Shown: positions 33,182 to 40,561 of the stretch, piece after piece
Layout of the letters: the number at the start of each line of letters is the position of its first letter
Position numbering within the stretch: position 1 is the stretch's first letter
From: UBA10438 sp964432155
GTDB taxonomy: Bacteria > Bacteroidota > Ignavibacteria > Kapaibacteriales > Kapaibacteriaceae
Length of the DNA: 40,561 nt
Direction of reading: 5' to 3'
NCBI GenBank assembly: GCA_964432155.1
Contig: CAYSMF010000018.1
Location: 1 to 40,561 of the forward strand
Notes under the pieces: model-generated
Told to the model about the DNA's origin: nothing
The model's database searches: none
Seen by the model: only the letters and a program-made list of their open reading frames with translations
Program-made: the position numbers and the translations under genes

Positions 33182-34065
33182 GGTTCATTACGTGGTTCGC
33201 ATTGTTAGTGTTCGCTACGCTGTTGTTTCAGCAAGTAATAGCCGCTGACAGTCTTTCAACGTCGACCGAACGGGGTCCGGTTGCGGACTTCGATGGAGAC
33301 GGACACAAAGACACGCTCTTTGTGACGGCGCAGCATCTCGATCGGGATGGTCGGCGCGTTGCTCGGCGCTTACTACCGGCGTATATCGCGTGGTATACTG
33401 CCACAGCGAAGACAGCCGATACTACACGTCTCGAGATTGATACAGATACCAAGGCGGCAATCGGGGCTCGGGTTGTGGATGCAAACGGTGACGGAGCCGT
33501 GGACATCGAACTGCTCTACCGATGGAGTCCAGTGAAGTCCGCAAAGGACAAGAAACCAGGGAAGCCAAAGGACGACCGCGTTGAAGAGAAGATCTGGCTC
33601 ATCGAAGGGGGCGCAACACTCCGCGATATGGAGACAGTCGACGTGCGCAACGGACGTAATCCTTCGAGGGCGTCGATATCAGTCTTATCTGATCGAACAA
33701 CTACCTCGCGATCTGCCGAGACGCACTTCGGTATTGGTGGCTTTTCAGTCCGCCGCATCGGCGGAAGAGCGGAGATGCCCAAGCAGCGACCAGCTCCCGA
33801 TGACAACCCTGCGCAATCGCCCGAAGCATCGATAACCGTGCGCCCGAATCCGGTGCGTGATCGCATGGAGATCAGCTGGGACGTCCGAGGTACGGTAACA
33901 GATGTAGATGTCGTTGATCTGGAAGGCCGTGTGGTTCTGTCGTTGCCCGCCGAGAACGTGACGTCCGGAATCGACATGCGCACGCTGCCAGCCGGAACAT
34001 ACCTTGTGCGCATACAGGGCTGTACTGAGTGCCCTCGCTCCACCACCATTGTTGTGGTGAGGTAA
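33178..34065 (+). CDS. Secreted FG-GAP/EF-loop protein with T9SS sorting domain
   Basis: The protein has 295 residues from ATG 33178, which overlaps the preceding stop (ATGA) and has GGAG 5 nt upstream. After the signal peptide (to about residue 23) come two calcium-loop motifs of the FG-GAP/VCBS type, DFDGDGHKDTLF (37-48) and DANGDGAVDIEL (101-112), a Lys-rich linker and an Arg-rich stretch. From about 218 there is a T9SS type A-like tail (VRPNPVRDRMEISW ... DLEGRVVL ... LPAGTYLVRI). It should reach the cell surface. The next gene, a giant RHS protein, starts 3 nt after its stop. Confidence 0.8.
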   Translation: MRFITWFALLVFATLLFQQVIAADSLSTSTERGPVADFDGDGHKDTLFVTAQHLDRDGRRVARRLLPAYIAWYTATAKTADTTRLEIDTDTKAAIGARVVDANGDGAVDIELLYRWSPVKSAKDKKPGKPKDDRVEEKIWLIEGGATLRDMETVDVRNGRNPSRASISVLSDRTTTSRSAETHFGIGGFSVRRIGGRAEMPKQRPAPDDNPAQSPEASITVRPNPVRDRMEISWDVRGTVTDVDVVDLEGRVVLSLPAENVTSGIDMRTLPAGTYLVRIQGCTECPRSTTIVVVR

Positions 34066-34068
34066 GTC

Positions 34069-37000
34069 ATGCGAATACTCTTCATTGCTGCCGCCCTCCT
34101 ACTTGTAGCCAACGCTTCGGCGCAACATCGCGTGGGCCTTGATCCTCTCACTGGATCGATCTCGTATTCGTACCCCATTTCAACGCGTACGGTCAACGGA
34201 GCCACGGTAAACGTAGGGCTCACGTACGCTGCAAATGTTGCCCAGATCAGCTTTACTGGCGTGTATTCCCCTGGATACGAAAACCCAACTACGTTCCAGT
34301 GGGTGCCCGCCGCATGGCCGCGTTCTACACGACTCCATGGTGCTTGGCTAATGTCCGTCAATGGATTCGTCGTGCAAGCATTTTCAAGTCTACCCATTGA
34401 GCCTGCGGCATGGGCCGGTAACAGCGGAACCAATTCATGGGAGGATGTCGGCCGCCAGTGGTTCACCAAGGGATACGACGTATGTAGTCGGCTTGACATC
34501 ATTGACACTGATGGTGAACAAGATGCGATTGAGATCCTGTTGGCCGACGGTTCAGTTCTCGACCTACGCAACGAGACATCATGGGATGACGATCCTGTGC
34601 AAGAGGCTGATCTCTATTCCGGGCGATACTACCATAACGCTCTTAATAGCTCAGGTTTCGGAATCGTCGAAATTGACACCACGACGTACTGGCCGAGCGA
34701 GTTGAAATCGCTCTTCGCTGATGAGAACGGCAACATCCCGGTCTACATGCTACCCCGCGTTCTCCGCTATTACCCGGGTGACGGACTCGAATATGTGTTT
34801 CGCGAGATAGTCGCACCCTACGGCGACCCCCGGGTTTCACATGCAGATGGCTTCGATGCTGGTGGAAAGCAGGCCGTTGGAGTGCGAATTTTCTATCTGG
34901 AAGAGGTCAACAAGGAACACGCACGGATCGCCACAATCGATAGGTCCAAACACCGCCCGTCTGCTGGAAAGGTGGACAACCTGCCAGGCCGGGCACTCTT
35001 CACGGGCACAACGGGTCTGCATGTTGACTATGGTGATGACCAGGTAACGATTCAATCCGAGGGAAAGACCCATCGCCTCGTACTCAGAACGCAGGACCGC
35101 TATGATACGCTTGGCAGCGAGTCGTCCTACCAGTCACACACGATTTCACAGGCCGATCGCATCTTCCCCTCGCTCGGGTACAACCATCGGTATCCTGATG
35201 ACCTGGACCTGCTCGTGACGATGGCCCTGACGACAACAACGAGCTCATCAGTTGCCAGTCAACGACTCTCCGTTCGCGAGATCATCGCCCCCGACGGTGA
35301 GCGGACAGTCTTCGACTACGCGCCGAGGAATGGTAACCACGGCAACGTACAGTTCACGTCACTGCTGCTAAGTAGGGTTCGTGATCGCCAGGGCAGAACT
35401 GACATTGGCTATCACACCGCGTTGGGACATAGCTACACAAGCGAAGAGGTAGCATGGTTGCTTGGCCAAACACGAGAATCGTTTAACAACGTTTGTTCAA
35501 CTCTGGTTACATCGTCTGCTGGGGTAGGACCTAATGCAGTGATGTATGAATCAACCATAGATGTGGTTGACGGACTTGGTGTGGGACCTACGCCAGGCAC
35601 GTGGATATGGAGTAGCGGTGTTGGCACAGGCCCCGACACCCTCAATGGTAATGTTGTACAGGTACCGTATCGCTACACTGCGATCACCCATCGTGATTAC
35701 TCGTACGACAACCCGAACAATGTTATTACCGAACGGTATCGCTGGGCTCGATTTGCCATTCAGCCGTTCTTTGCGACTGACCGAGATGTCAGCAACAGTA
35801 CAACCGACGATCTTTATCACTTCTTCCCACTGATCTACCGCCGGACAACGTGGGAGTCACAGTTGGAGATTGAAGGACGTGACACGTTGGTCGACGCTGA
35901 CTCGCGAATGACGATCCTGCCAGTCTCGCGGCAGACGCGTTATCGTGAACGTGCAACCGAACCGTTCACACACCTAAGTACGCAGACCTACTCGTATTCG
36001 TTTGCGCCTGGGGACGGCGTCTTCGTGAAGAACGATGTCGATAATCTGCATCGGAGATTTCTTGCGTCAACGAGTGTGACATCGCTACGATCGCAACCGT
36101 CACCTGCTGCTCCGTTGCCACATCATACTCGAACGACCTCATATCTCAACCTCGGATACGCGACGGCCGGATCCTGCTGGGTCAAAGACACCTTGGTCGA
36201 CGAGGATCGCACACGCCGTATGATCGACAGCGCACGAGGTATTGGCTCGATACAGCATCAGAGAGCCCTTATCACGCCCAGTGCGGCCAGTGCGCGGACG
36301 GTAACGCTTGCACCGTTGCTCGGACTGATCGATCAAGAACTTCTGACCAATCCTGCTGGCACGATCCTCTCCGGAGTTGACCATGTGTGGCATTCGACCT
36401 ATGAATGCACTGGCAATGGACAAATGCCGACATTCCCGCGCGGTGGTCATCACACTACGGACGTGATCGGCAGTGCTGGTCCGGGCGTGCCCGTTTCAGG
36501 AGCCCCCAAAATCCGCACGTCGGAAACAGCCTATAGCAACAGTCACTGGCGGATGCAACCACGGCAGTTGCGTTCCGCAATGGGAGTAATAACGCGCCTG
36601 GCCACCGACCCGCACGGCCTGCAGTGGAGTATCGTGCGAAATGATGGATCGACACCAACGATCTTTCTCAACGACGATGACTTTCTCGGATCTGGGATAA
36701 CCCGTGTATCAAACGAGATACGTACGTGGTATCCAAATCATCCATCGGGCAAGTACGACAATGTCCAGACGATTACGGGCTCATATGATGGCTCCAAGGG
36801 CTTCATGGGAAGCACCTCCGCACCAACGGTTGCCATGCGAAGCGACGATGTCACCACAAGCGCCACTGTCTGGGCAGATGGAGATTTCCCGACCGGTTGG
36901 AAGCCAAGACATCCATGGGTAAAGCTCTGGAGCGCTGCCTCGGAGATCACCAATACGCCGGGTGGTGTCAGTGAGGATCGTCGGCGTTTGATGCTCATGC

Positions 37001-40000
37001 AGCCCTGGACATTGCCACCGGCCGCAACCGGAAACACTACAGACATCGTGCGCTCTTCTGCTGTTACGTTGAAGTACCACGCTCATACCGATGACATCCT
37101 CCACACACAAACAGGCTCCGATCATGTTACGCTGCGCATGACGGTTGTTGACATCTGGTCGGACAACGAAACGCTACCAACACCGATACGGTTCGATGTA
37201 ACGTTCTCACAAGGTGGCCTTGCAACGCCTTTGGTCCAAACCTACGAGATCGTGCAGCAGGCGCATGCAATGCGTGGACCTGATTCGTCGGCGTTGGGAG
37301 TCATCGAGATCGAGATCGATGCTTCGGTGGTTCAGGCCATGCGGGCAATGTCCAATGGACAGGTCATGGACATTGACATTACGCTCGATGCAACGTTGAT
37401 GTCACAGTGGGTCTGTCCAATCTTTTGCGAGTTTGCAGCACATGGCGAAGATGTGGCGCCACGTCTTGTTGTCGATACAGACAGCTTGCATCAGGACATA
37501 CCAGATGAAACCATAACCGACAACACAGCCCGGTCTCAACGGACCATCCTCTCATCCACACTTGCACGCGCACGCACGTCGTCGAAGCTTGATGCAACGC
37601 GCCGCACCACGGTTGATGCCGAATCCGACGGCGTGGCCAAGCAGGAGCGCGCACACTTGTATACGGCCGACCCGGTGGCTTTGCCAAACAGTGCCGTCAC
37701 GTACCAAGCGCAGCGCTCGGCAGCCGGTGGCGCTGTGCGTACCCATCTTCCAAACGGCCTAATGGCCGCCTCATCACACTCGTTTGCCCAGGAAGACTCA
37801 TCGTACCTCGAGATGAATGTTGGCCAAGGGCCCCTCATTATGCGTTCACCCGCTCGGCGCAGCAGGCGTGGCAGCTTTGCGCCAAACCCACTTCCCCGTG
37901 CCTACGGTGCTGTTCGCATGTTTACGGAAATGGAAGAAGACACAACCAAGCGCACGATCACGGTTGTTAACACCATTGGCCAGCGTCTCGAAACCCGTCA
38001 GGGTTCAGCAGGCGACACCGTCATCACTCGATATATCTACAATCCCGTTACCGACCGGCTCGACACGGTGGTGGTGCCCGACGGACAGCGCATCGTGTAC
38101 CACTACGACGCATTCGGTCGGGTAGCGCGGCTTGATCATCCGGATCTTGGCACAACGCGGTACGCCTACGACGAGCGATCGCTGCTCCGCTTTGTGCAAA
38201 CCTGCGAACAGGCCATTCCGGTCACTGGCCGGACGCGAGTGACGTTTTTCGAATACGATGACCTCGGACGTGTTACGCTCACGGGCGAGGCCCTTCTTGC
38301 CCCCGGTATCGACATCACCATGTTGAACCCATCAGTGATCAACGCCGGTGCACTTGCCGACACCACTCGAAACCATACGGTTCTTATTCCACCGATACGA
38401 TCGGTCTCGCAGTTGACACATAAGCGCCTCCTGGGAGCATGCATTCCTGCATGGGGCAACAGACGCCCACCCTATGAACACGTCGACCCTCAGATTGACG
38501 AGGTACTCGTGCGGCCTGCCGTTACCCCGACGTATCTGGGTCCGGTAGCGCAGTTCCCCGTGGCTGCCGGCGCTAACGACTTTGAGCGCGTGAATACCTA
38601 CCCAGAGTTTCCGCGGCAGGCCATTTTGTACGACAAGCTTCCAGACGGCGCAATGTCTACAGGGTACCCCGGGGCCATATGGGCTGGGCTGCCACTGGGA
38701 CGAACGTTGGGCTGTCTGGCACCCACAGGATCACTTCGTAACCAGTTCGGTAAGGTCGTGGCGGTTGCCTACCGCGACCATGCAGGACAGCCCTACTGGT
38801 ACAAGGTGTATTCGTACGACCACCGTGGTCGCGTGGAGTGCGAGATCCGCCTTGATGATGCTCTCGGGATGAGCATAACCTACTTCACGTACGATGCGGG
38901 TGGAAATCTCACATGTCTACGCACGGTAGACGCTCTCCGCAACCACGCCACGTGGTACGACTACGACAGGCTTGGGCGTGTGACAGAGCTTCGCACAGCA
39001 CTTTCGGCAGCCGGACCGCTCTTTGGCCTAGGGTTGAATGTCAACGGTGCGCCGAACATGCATCGTTGCTACACGGCAATGCTTCCAACATTTGTCCAGC
39101 GTCCCGCTGAGCCGGATGTGACGTATGCATACGACGTCCTCGGCCGGGCGACCTCAGTGGTGCATGCAGCGGCTGTGCCAACAGGAGCAACGTCTACAGA
39201 GAGGACGTTTCACTGGCGGCTGCCAATGACGGTTCAACGAACCGAGACGGTTAGTACGCCTCCAGCCATCGTGGCTGCTCATCACCGCACGTTTGGTGTA
39301 GATTTGCGAGTTGCTGATCGCGCCGACACAGTTGGTGCAGTGCAGCGTGTTGGCACAGTGGAGTACGACGATAAGGGGCGCGTGAAGGATGTCGCCTCGG
39401 CGCCCGGTGATCCGCTGACATATCAACACGACGTGCTCAGCCGGCGCGAGCGAACCGACGTGCAAAGCACACCAGCAGCTGCACGTGACTACACCTATGT
39501 AACGGCAGGCACCGAGTTGGTACGAGTTGACAATACACCAAATACAGCTGAAACGCTTGACCTACTGTGGGACTCCCAAGGGCGAGTGCGACGGCGGATC
39601 ATGAGCGGCCCACCGGCTACTGTTACCGAGGACCTCTCGTACGGTTACCACGACAGGCTCCTGCAGGTAGTAGTCGATGATCAGGGACGTACCGGTGGTT
39701 GCCCTGCGAGCGAGCAGACAGACAGCTCTAATCACAGCGATCACGAAACATGGGCCTACCGCTACGGTCCGGGTGGACTGCGCGAGCAGAAGCGGTTGGT
39801 AACAGATCAACTCGATGACCGAACTGTATGCGGAGTGGCACCTTGGACGCATTATGTGCGCAGCCCAGGTGGTGATCCACTGGTGGTCTATCATGGGCGC
39901 CAGACATCTGAAAACCCTTGCAGCGTCACCGGTCTCGGTCTGTACGACCGCCGCGTGCATATCTATGCTCACGAGTACCGCGTCTACGGTCCAGACGGAC

Positions 40001-40561
40001 TGCGAGTGCTCTTCGAGCGCAACGCCCAGGGCGTATTTGTCAAACGCGCGGTCACGCTCGACGCGCAAGGCAGTATCGCCACTGTGACCGATGCTGCCGG
40101 CTATCAACATGCCGAGATTCACGACGACCATGGCGAGCGAACCACCGTACCACAGCGTCGTACCGGGTGGCTCGACCGCGAGCTTGACTACGAGACAGCT
40201 CCCGGACACGTGCGCCACAAACTCTATGATCTCGATCATCGCAAGTACGATGGAGCCACGGCGCAGTTCCTGAGCGTTGATCCGCTCTGGCCGATGTTCA
40301 TCTCCAGCGGCAGCTACGTCTACTGCACGGGCGATGCCGTGAACAAGATCGATCCGTGGGGGCTGGGTGAGAGAATTGACAACCCTCTTTCTCCACATCC
40401 GGGGACGTCACCACAACCCGGCACCGGTACTTCACCATTAAATCCTGGTACAGATTCACCCATGATTGTGGGTCATGAAGCTGAGTATTATCGCGGAGTG
40501 GGGGTGTGGTTGTATGACATAGCCATTGGCCGATATCTACGCGGGCTTGGTGCAACAGGTG
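34069..40561 (+). CDS. Giant secreted RHS/YD-repeat protein, 3' end outside the window
   Basis: The frame stays open from ATG 34069 to the last base, at least 2164 residues. GAGG overlaps the previous stop region 6 nt upstream, and the signal peptide is MRILFIAAALLLVANASA. The N-terminus VGLDPLTGSISYSYPI is the usual opening of RHS/SpvB-like shells. Residues 100-1300 lack clear repeats. From about 1340 YD repeats follow (YHYDAFGRVARL, EYDDLGRVTL, YDYDRLGRVTEL, YAYDVLGRATSV). The RHS-associated core is at about 2040-2100 (YDLDHRKYDGATAQFLSVDPLW ... DAVNKIDPWGL). A variable Pro/Gly/Thr-rich linker and a new domain start after it and are cut off. Such proteins encapsulate a C-terminal toxin or act as surface polymers. 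Confidence 0.92.
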   Translation, partial: MRILFIAAALLLVANASAQHRVGLDPLTGSISYSYPISTRTVNGATVNVGLTYAANVAQISFTGVYSPGYENPTTFQWVPAAWPRSTRLHGAWLMSVNGFVVQAFSSLPIEPAAWAGNSGTNSWEDVGRQWFTKGYDVCSRLDIIDTDGEQDAIEILLADGSVLDLRNETSWDDDPVQEADLYSGRYYHNALNSSGFGIVEIDTTTYWPSELKSLFADENGNIPVYMLPRVLRYYPGDGLEYVFREIVAPYGDPRVSHADGFDAGGKQAVGVRIFYLEEVNKEHARIATIDRSKHRPSAGKVDNLPGRALFTGTTGLHVDYGDDQVTIQSEGKTHRLVLRTQDRYDTLGSESSYQSHTISQADRIFPSLGYNHRYPDDLDLLVTMALTTTTSSSVASQRLSVREIIAPDGERTVFDYAPRNGNHGNVQFTSLLLSRVRDRQGRTDIGYHTALGHSYTSEEVAWLLGQTRESFNNVCSTLVTSSAGVGPNAVMYESTIDVVDGLGVGPTPGTWIWSSGVGTGPDTLNGNVVQVPYRYTAITHRDYSYDNPNNVITERYRWARFAIQPFFATDRDVSNSTTDDLYHFFPLIYRRTTWESQLEIEGRDTLVDADSRMTILPVSRQTRYRERATEPFTHLSTQTYSYSFAPGDGVFVKNDVDNLHRRFLASTSVTSLRSQPSPAAPLPHHTRTTSYLNLGYATAGSCWVKDTLVDEDRTRRMIDSARGIGSIQHQRALITPSAASARTVTLAPLLGLIDQELLTNPAGTILSGVDHVWHSTYECTGNGQMPTFPRGGHHTTDVIGSAGPGVPVSGAPKIRTSETAYSNSHWRMQPRQLRSAMGVITRLATDPHGLQWSIVRNDGSTPTIFLNDDDFLGSGITRVSNEIRTWYPNHPSGKYDNVQTITGSYDGSKGFMGSTSAPTVAMRSDDVTTSATVWADGDFPTGWKPRHPWVKLWSAASEITNTPGGVSEDRRRLMLMQPWTLPPAATGNTTDIVRSSAVTLKYHAHTDDILHTQTGSDHVTLRMTVVDIWSDNETLPTPIRFDVTFSQGGLATPLVQTYEIVQQAHAMRGPDSSALGVIEIEIDASVVQAMRAMSNGQVMDIDITLDATLMSQWVCPIFCEFAAHGEDVAPRLVVDTDSLHQDIPDETITDNTARSQRTILSSTLARARTSSKLDATRRTTVDAESDGVAKQERAHLYTADPVALPNSAVTYQAQRSAAGGAVRTHLPNGLMAASSHSFAQEDSSYLEMNVGQGPLIMRSPARRSRRGSFAPNPLPRAYGAVRMFTEMEEDTTKRTITVVNTIGQRLETRQGSAGDTVITRYIYNPVTDRLDTVVVPDGQRIVYHYDAFGRVARLDHPDLGTTRYAYDERSLLRFVQTCEQAIPVTGRTRVTFFEYDDLGRVTLTGEALLAPGIDITMLNPSVINAGALADTTRNHTVLIPPIRSVSQLTHKRLLGACIPAWGNRRPPYEHVDPQIDEVLVRPAVTPTYLGPVAQFPVAAGANDFERVNTYPEFPRQAILYDKLPDGAMSTGYPGAIWAGLPLGRTLGCLAPTGSLRNQFGKVVAVAYRDHAGQPYWYKVYSYDHRGRVECEIRLDDALGMSITYFTYDAGGNLTCLRTVDALRNHATWYDYDRLGRVTELRTALSAAGPLFGLGLNVNGAPNMHRCYTAMLPTFVQRPAEPDVTYAYDVLGRATSVVHAAAVPTGATSTERTFHWRLPMTVQRTETVSTPPAIVAAHHRTFGVDLRVADRADTVGAVQRVGTVEYDDKGRVKDVASAPGDPLTYQHDVLSRRERTDVQSTPAAARDYTYVTAGTELVRVDNTPNTAETLDLLWDSQGRVRRRIMSGPPATVTEDLSYGYHDRLLQVVVDDQGRTGGCPASEQTDSSNHSDHETWAYRYGPGGLREQKRLVTDQLDDRTVCGVAPWTHYVRSPGGDPLVVYHGRQTSENPCSVTGLGLYDRRVHIYAHEYRVYGPDGLRVLFERNAQGVFVKRAVTLDAQGSIATVTDAAGYQHAEIHDDHGERTTVPQRRTGWLDRELDYETAPGHVRHKLYDLDHRKYDGATAQFLSVDPLWPMFISSGSYVYCTGDAVNKIDPWGLGERIDNPLSPHPGTSPQPGTGTSPLNPGTDSPMIVGHEAEYYRGVGVWLYDIAIGRYLRGLGATG
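39061..39079 (+). repeat. 19-bp copy shared with the island leader (RHS gene copy)
   Basis: Identical to 32766-32784 in the gene-free leader. In the RHS frame it encodes HRCYTA within the YD-repeat region. Confidence 0.75.

Noticed and set aside
33516..34571. Long minus-strand open frame (351 codons) across the FG-GAP-like gene and the RHS 5' end
   Set aside because: The plus-strand genes have signal peptides, ribosome-binding sites and recognisable domains; the antisense reading is rich in Arg/Ser/Thr and matches nothing.
37861..37990. T9SS-like sorting motif (APNPLP, then NTIGQRL) in the middle of the RHS protein
   Set aside because: It is internal, followed by hundreds of residues of YD repeats; the VVNTIGQRLETR part is ordinary RHS sequence.
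39562..40398. Minus-strand open frame of 278 codons over the RHS core
   Set aside because: It mirrors YD-repeat and core coding sequence; no ribosome-binding site and no recognisable domain.
1..40561. tRNA, rRNA, CRISPR array or insertion sequence
   Set aside because: Reading the gaps between genes showed no cloverleaf, no regularly spaced repeats, no transposase gene and no terminal inverted repeats.

Overview
The window reads as a chromosomal segment of a Gram-negative member of the Bacteroidota/FCB group. Evidence: several secreted proteins end in a type IX secretion (T9SS) type A-like sorting domain, there are FadL-like barrel and DUF2279 proteins, a serine palmitoyltransferase-like enzyme, and repeated promoter boxes close to the Bacteroidota -7 element TAnnTTTG. 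Clear Shine-Dalgarno sequences (for example AGGAGG before the sigma factor gene) fit a deep branch such as Kapabacteria/Ignavibacteria better than typical Bacteroidia; this placement is inference. Genes are packed tightly. I see no rRNA, tRNA, CRISPR array or insertion sequence.

Layout. (1) 25-1471, plus strand: two methyltransferases, the second an ArsM-type arsenite methyltransferase. (2) 1468-10262, minus strand: an eight-gene run with overlaps or very short gaps. In transcription order it encodes an MbnP-like copper-binding protein with a T9SS tail, two MbnH/MauG/CcpA-type diheme lipoproteins, a secreted serine hydrolase with a T9SS tail, a VanX-type D-Ala-D-Ala dipeptidase, a FadL-like barrel, a DUF2279 protein and a parallel beta-helix protein. 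(3) 10384-11858, plus: fatty acid desaturase and a secreted protein. (4) 11876-15479, minus: SulP transporter, beta-carbonic anhydrase, DUF2461 and DUF547 proteins, probably one operon for bicarbonate/CO2 handling with two passengers. (5) 15551-25536, plus: YajQ, serine palmitoyltransferase-like enzyme, SDR reductase, a 1256-residue PNGase F-like/LamG T9SS protein, formimidoylglutamase, EttA-like ABC-F ATPase, a secreted protein and a DUF2007 protein, closed by a strong terminator. (6) 25628-31688: PEP carboxykinase (minus), a divergent THUMP-like methyltransferase (plus), then on the minus strand urocanate hydratase, ECF sigma factor, a two-TM protein and MscL. (7) 31809-32528: an atypical SDR. 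(8) 32529-40561: an accessory island with a 407-bp gene-free leader followed by three translationally coupled secreted proteins: a small four-Cys protein, an FG-GAP-like protein with a T9SS tail, and an RHS/YD-repeat protein of more than 2164 residues that runs off the window just after its RHS core domain.

The most interesting units are the MbnP plus paired MbnH-like operon, in which a kynurenine-type copper protein appears to be routed to the cell surface by T9SS, and the RHS island, which looks like a polymorphic-toxin or surface-polymer system coupled to a T9SS cargo. A 19-bp stretch in the gene-free leader is identical to a stretch inside the RHS gene. A recurring TAnTTTG/TAnnTTTG box before at least seven transcription units, in two cases only 4-6 nt from the start codon, suggests the house-keeping promoter type and some nearly leaderless mRNAs.
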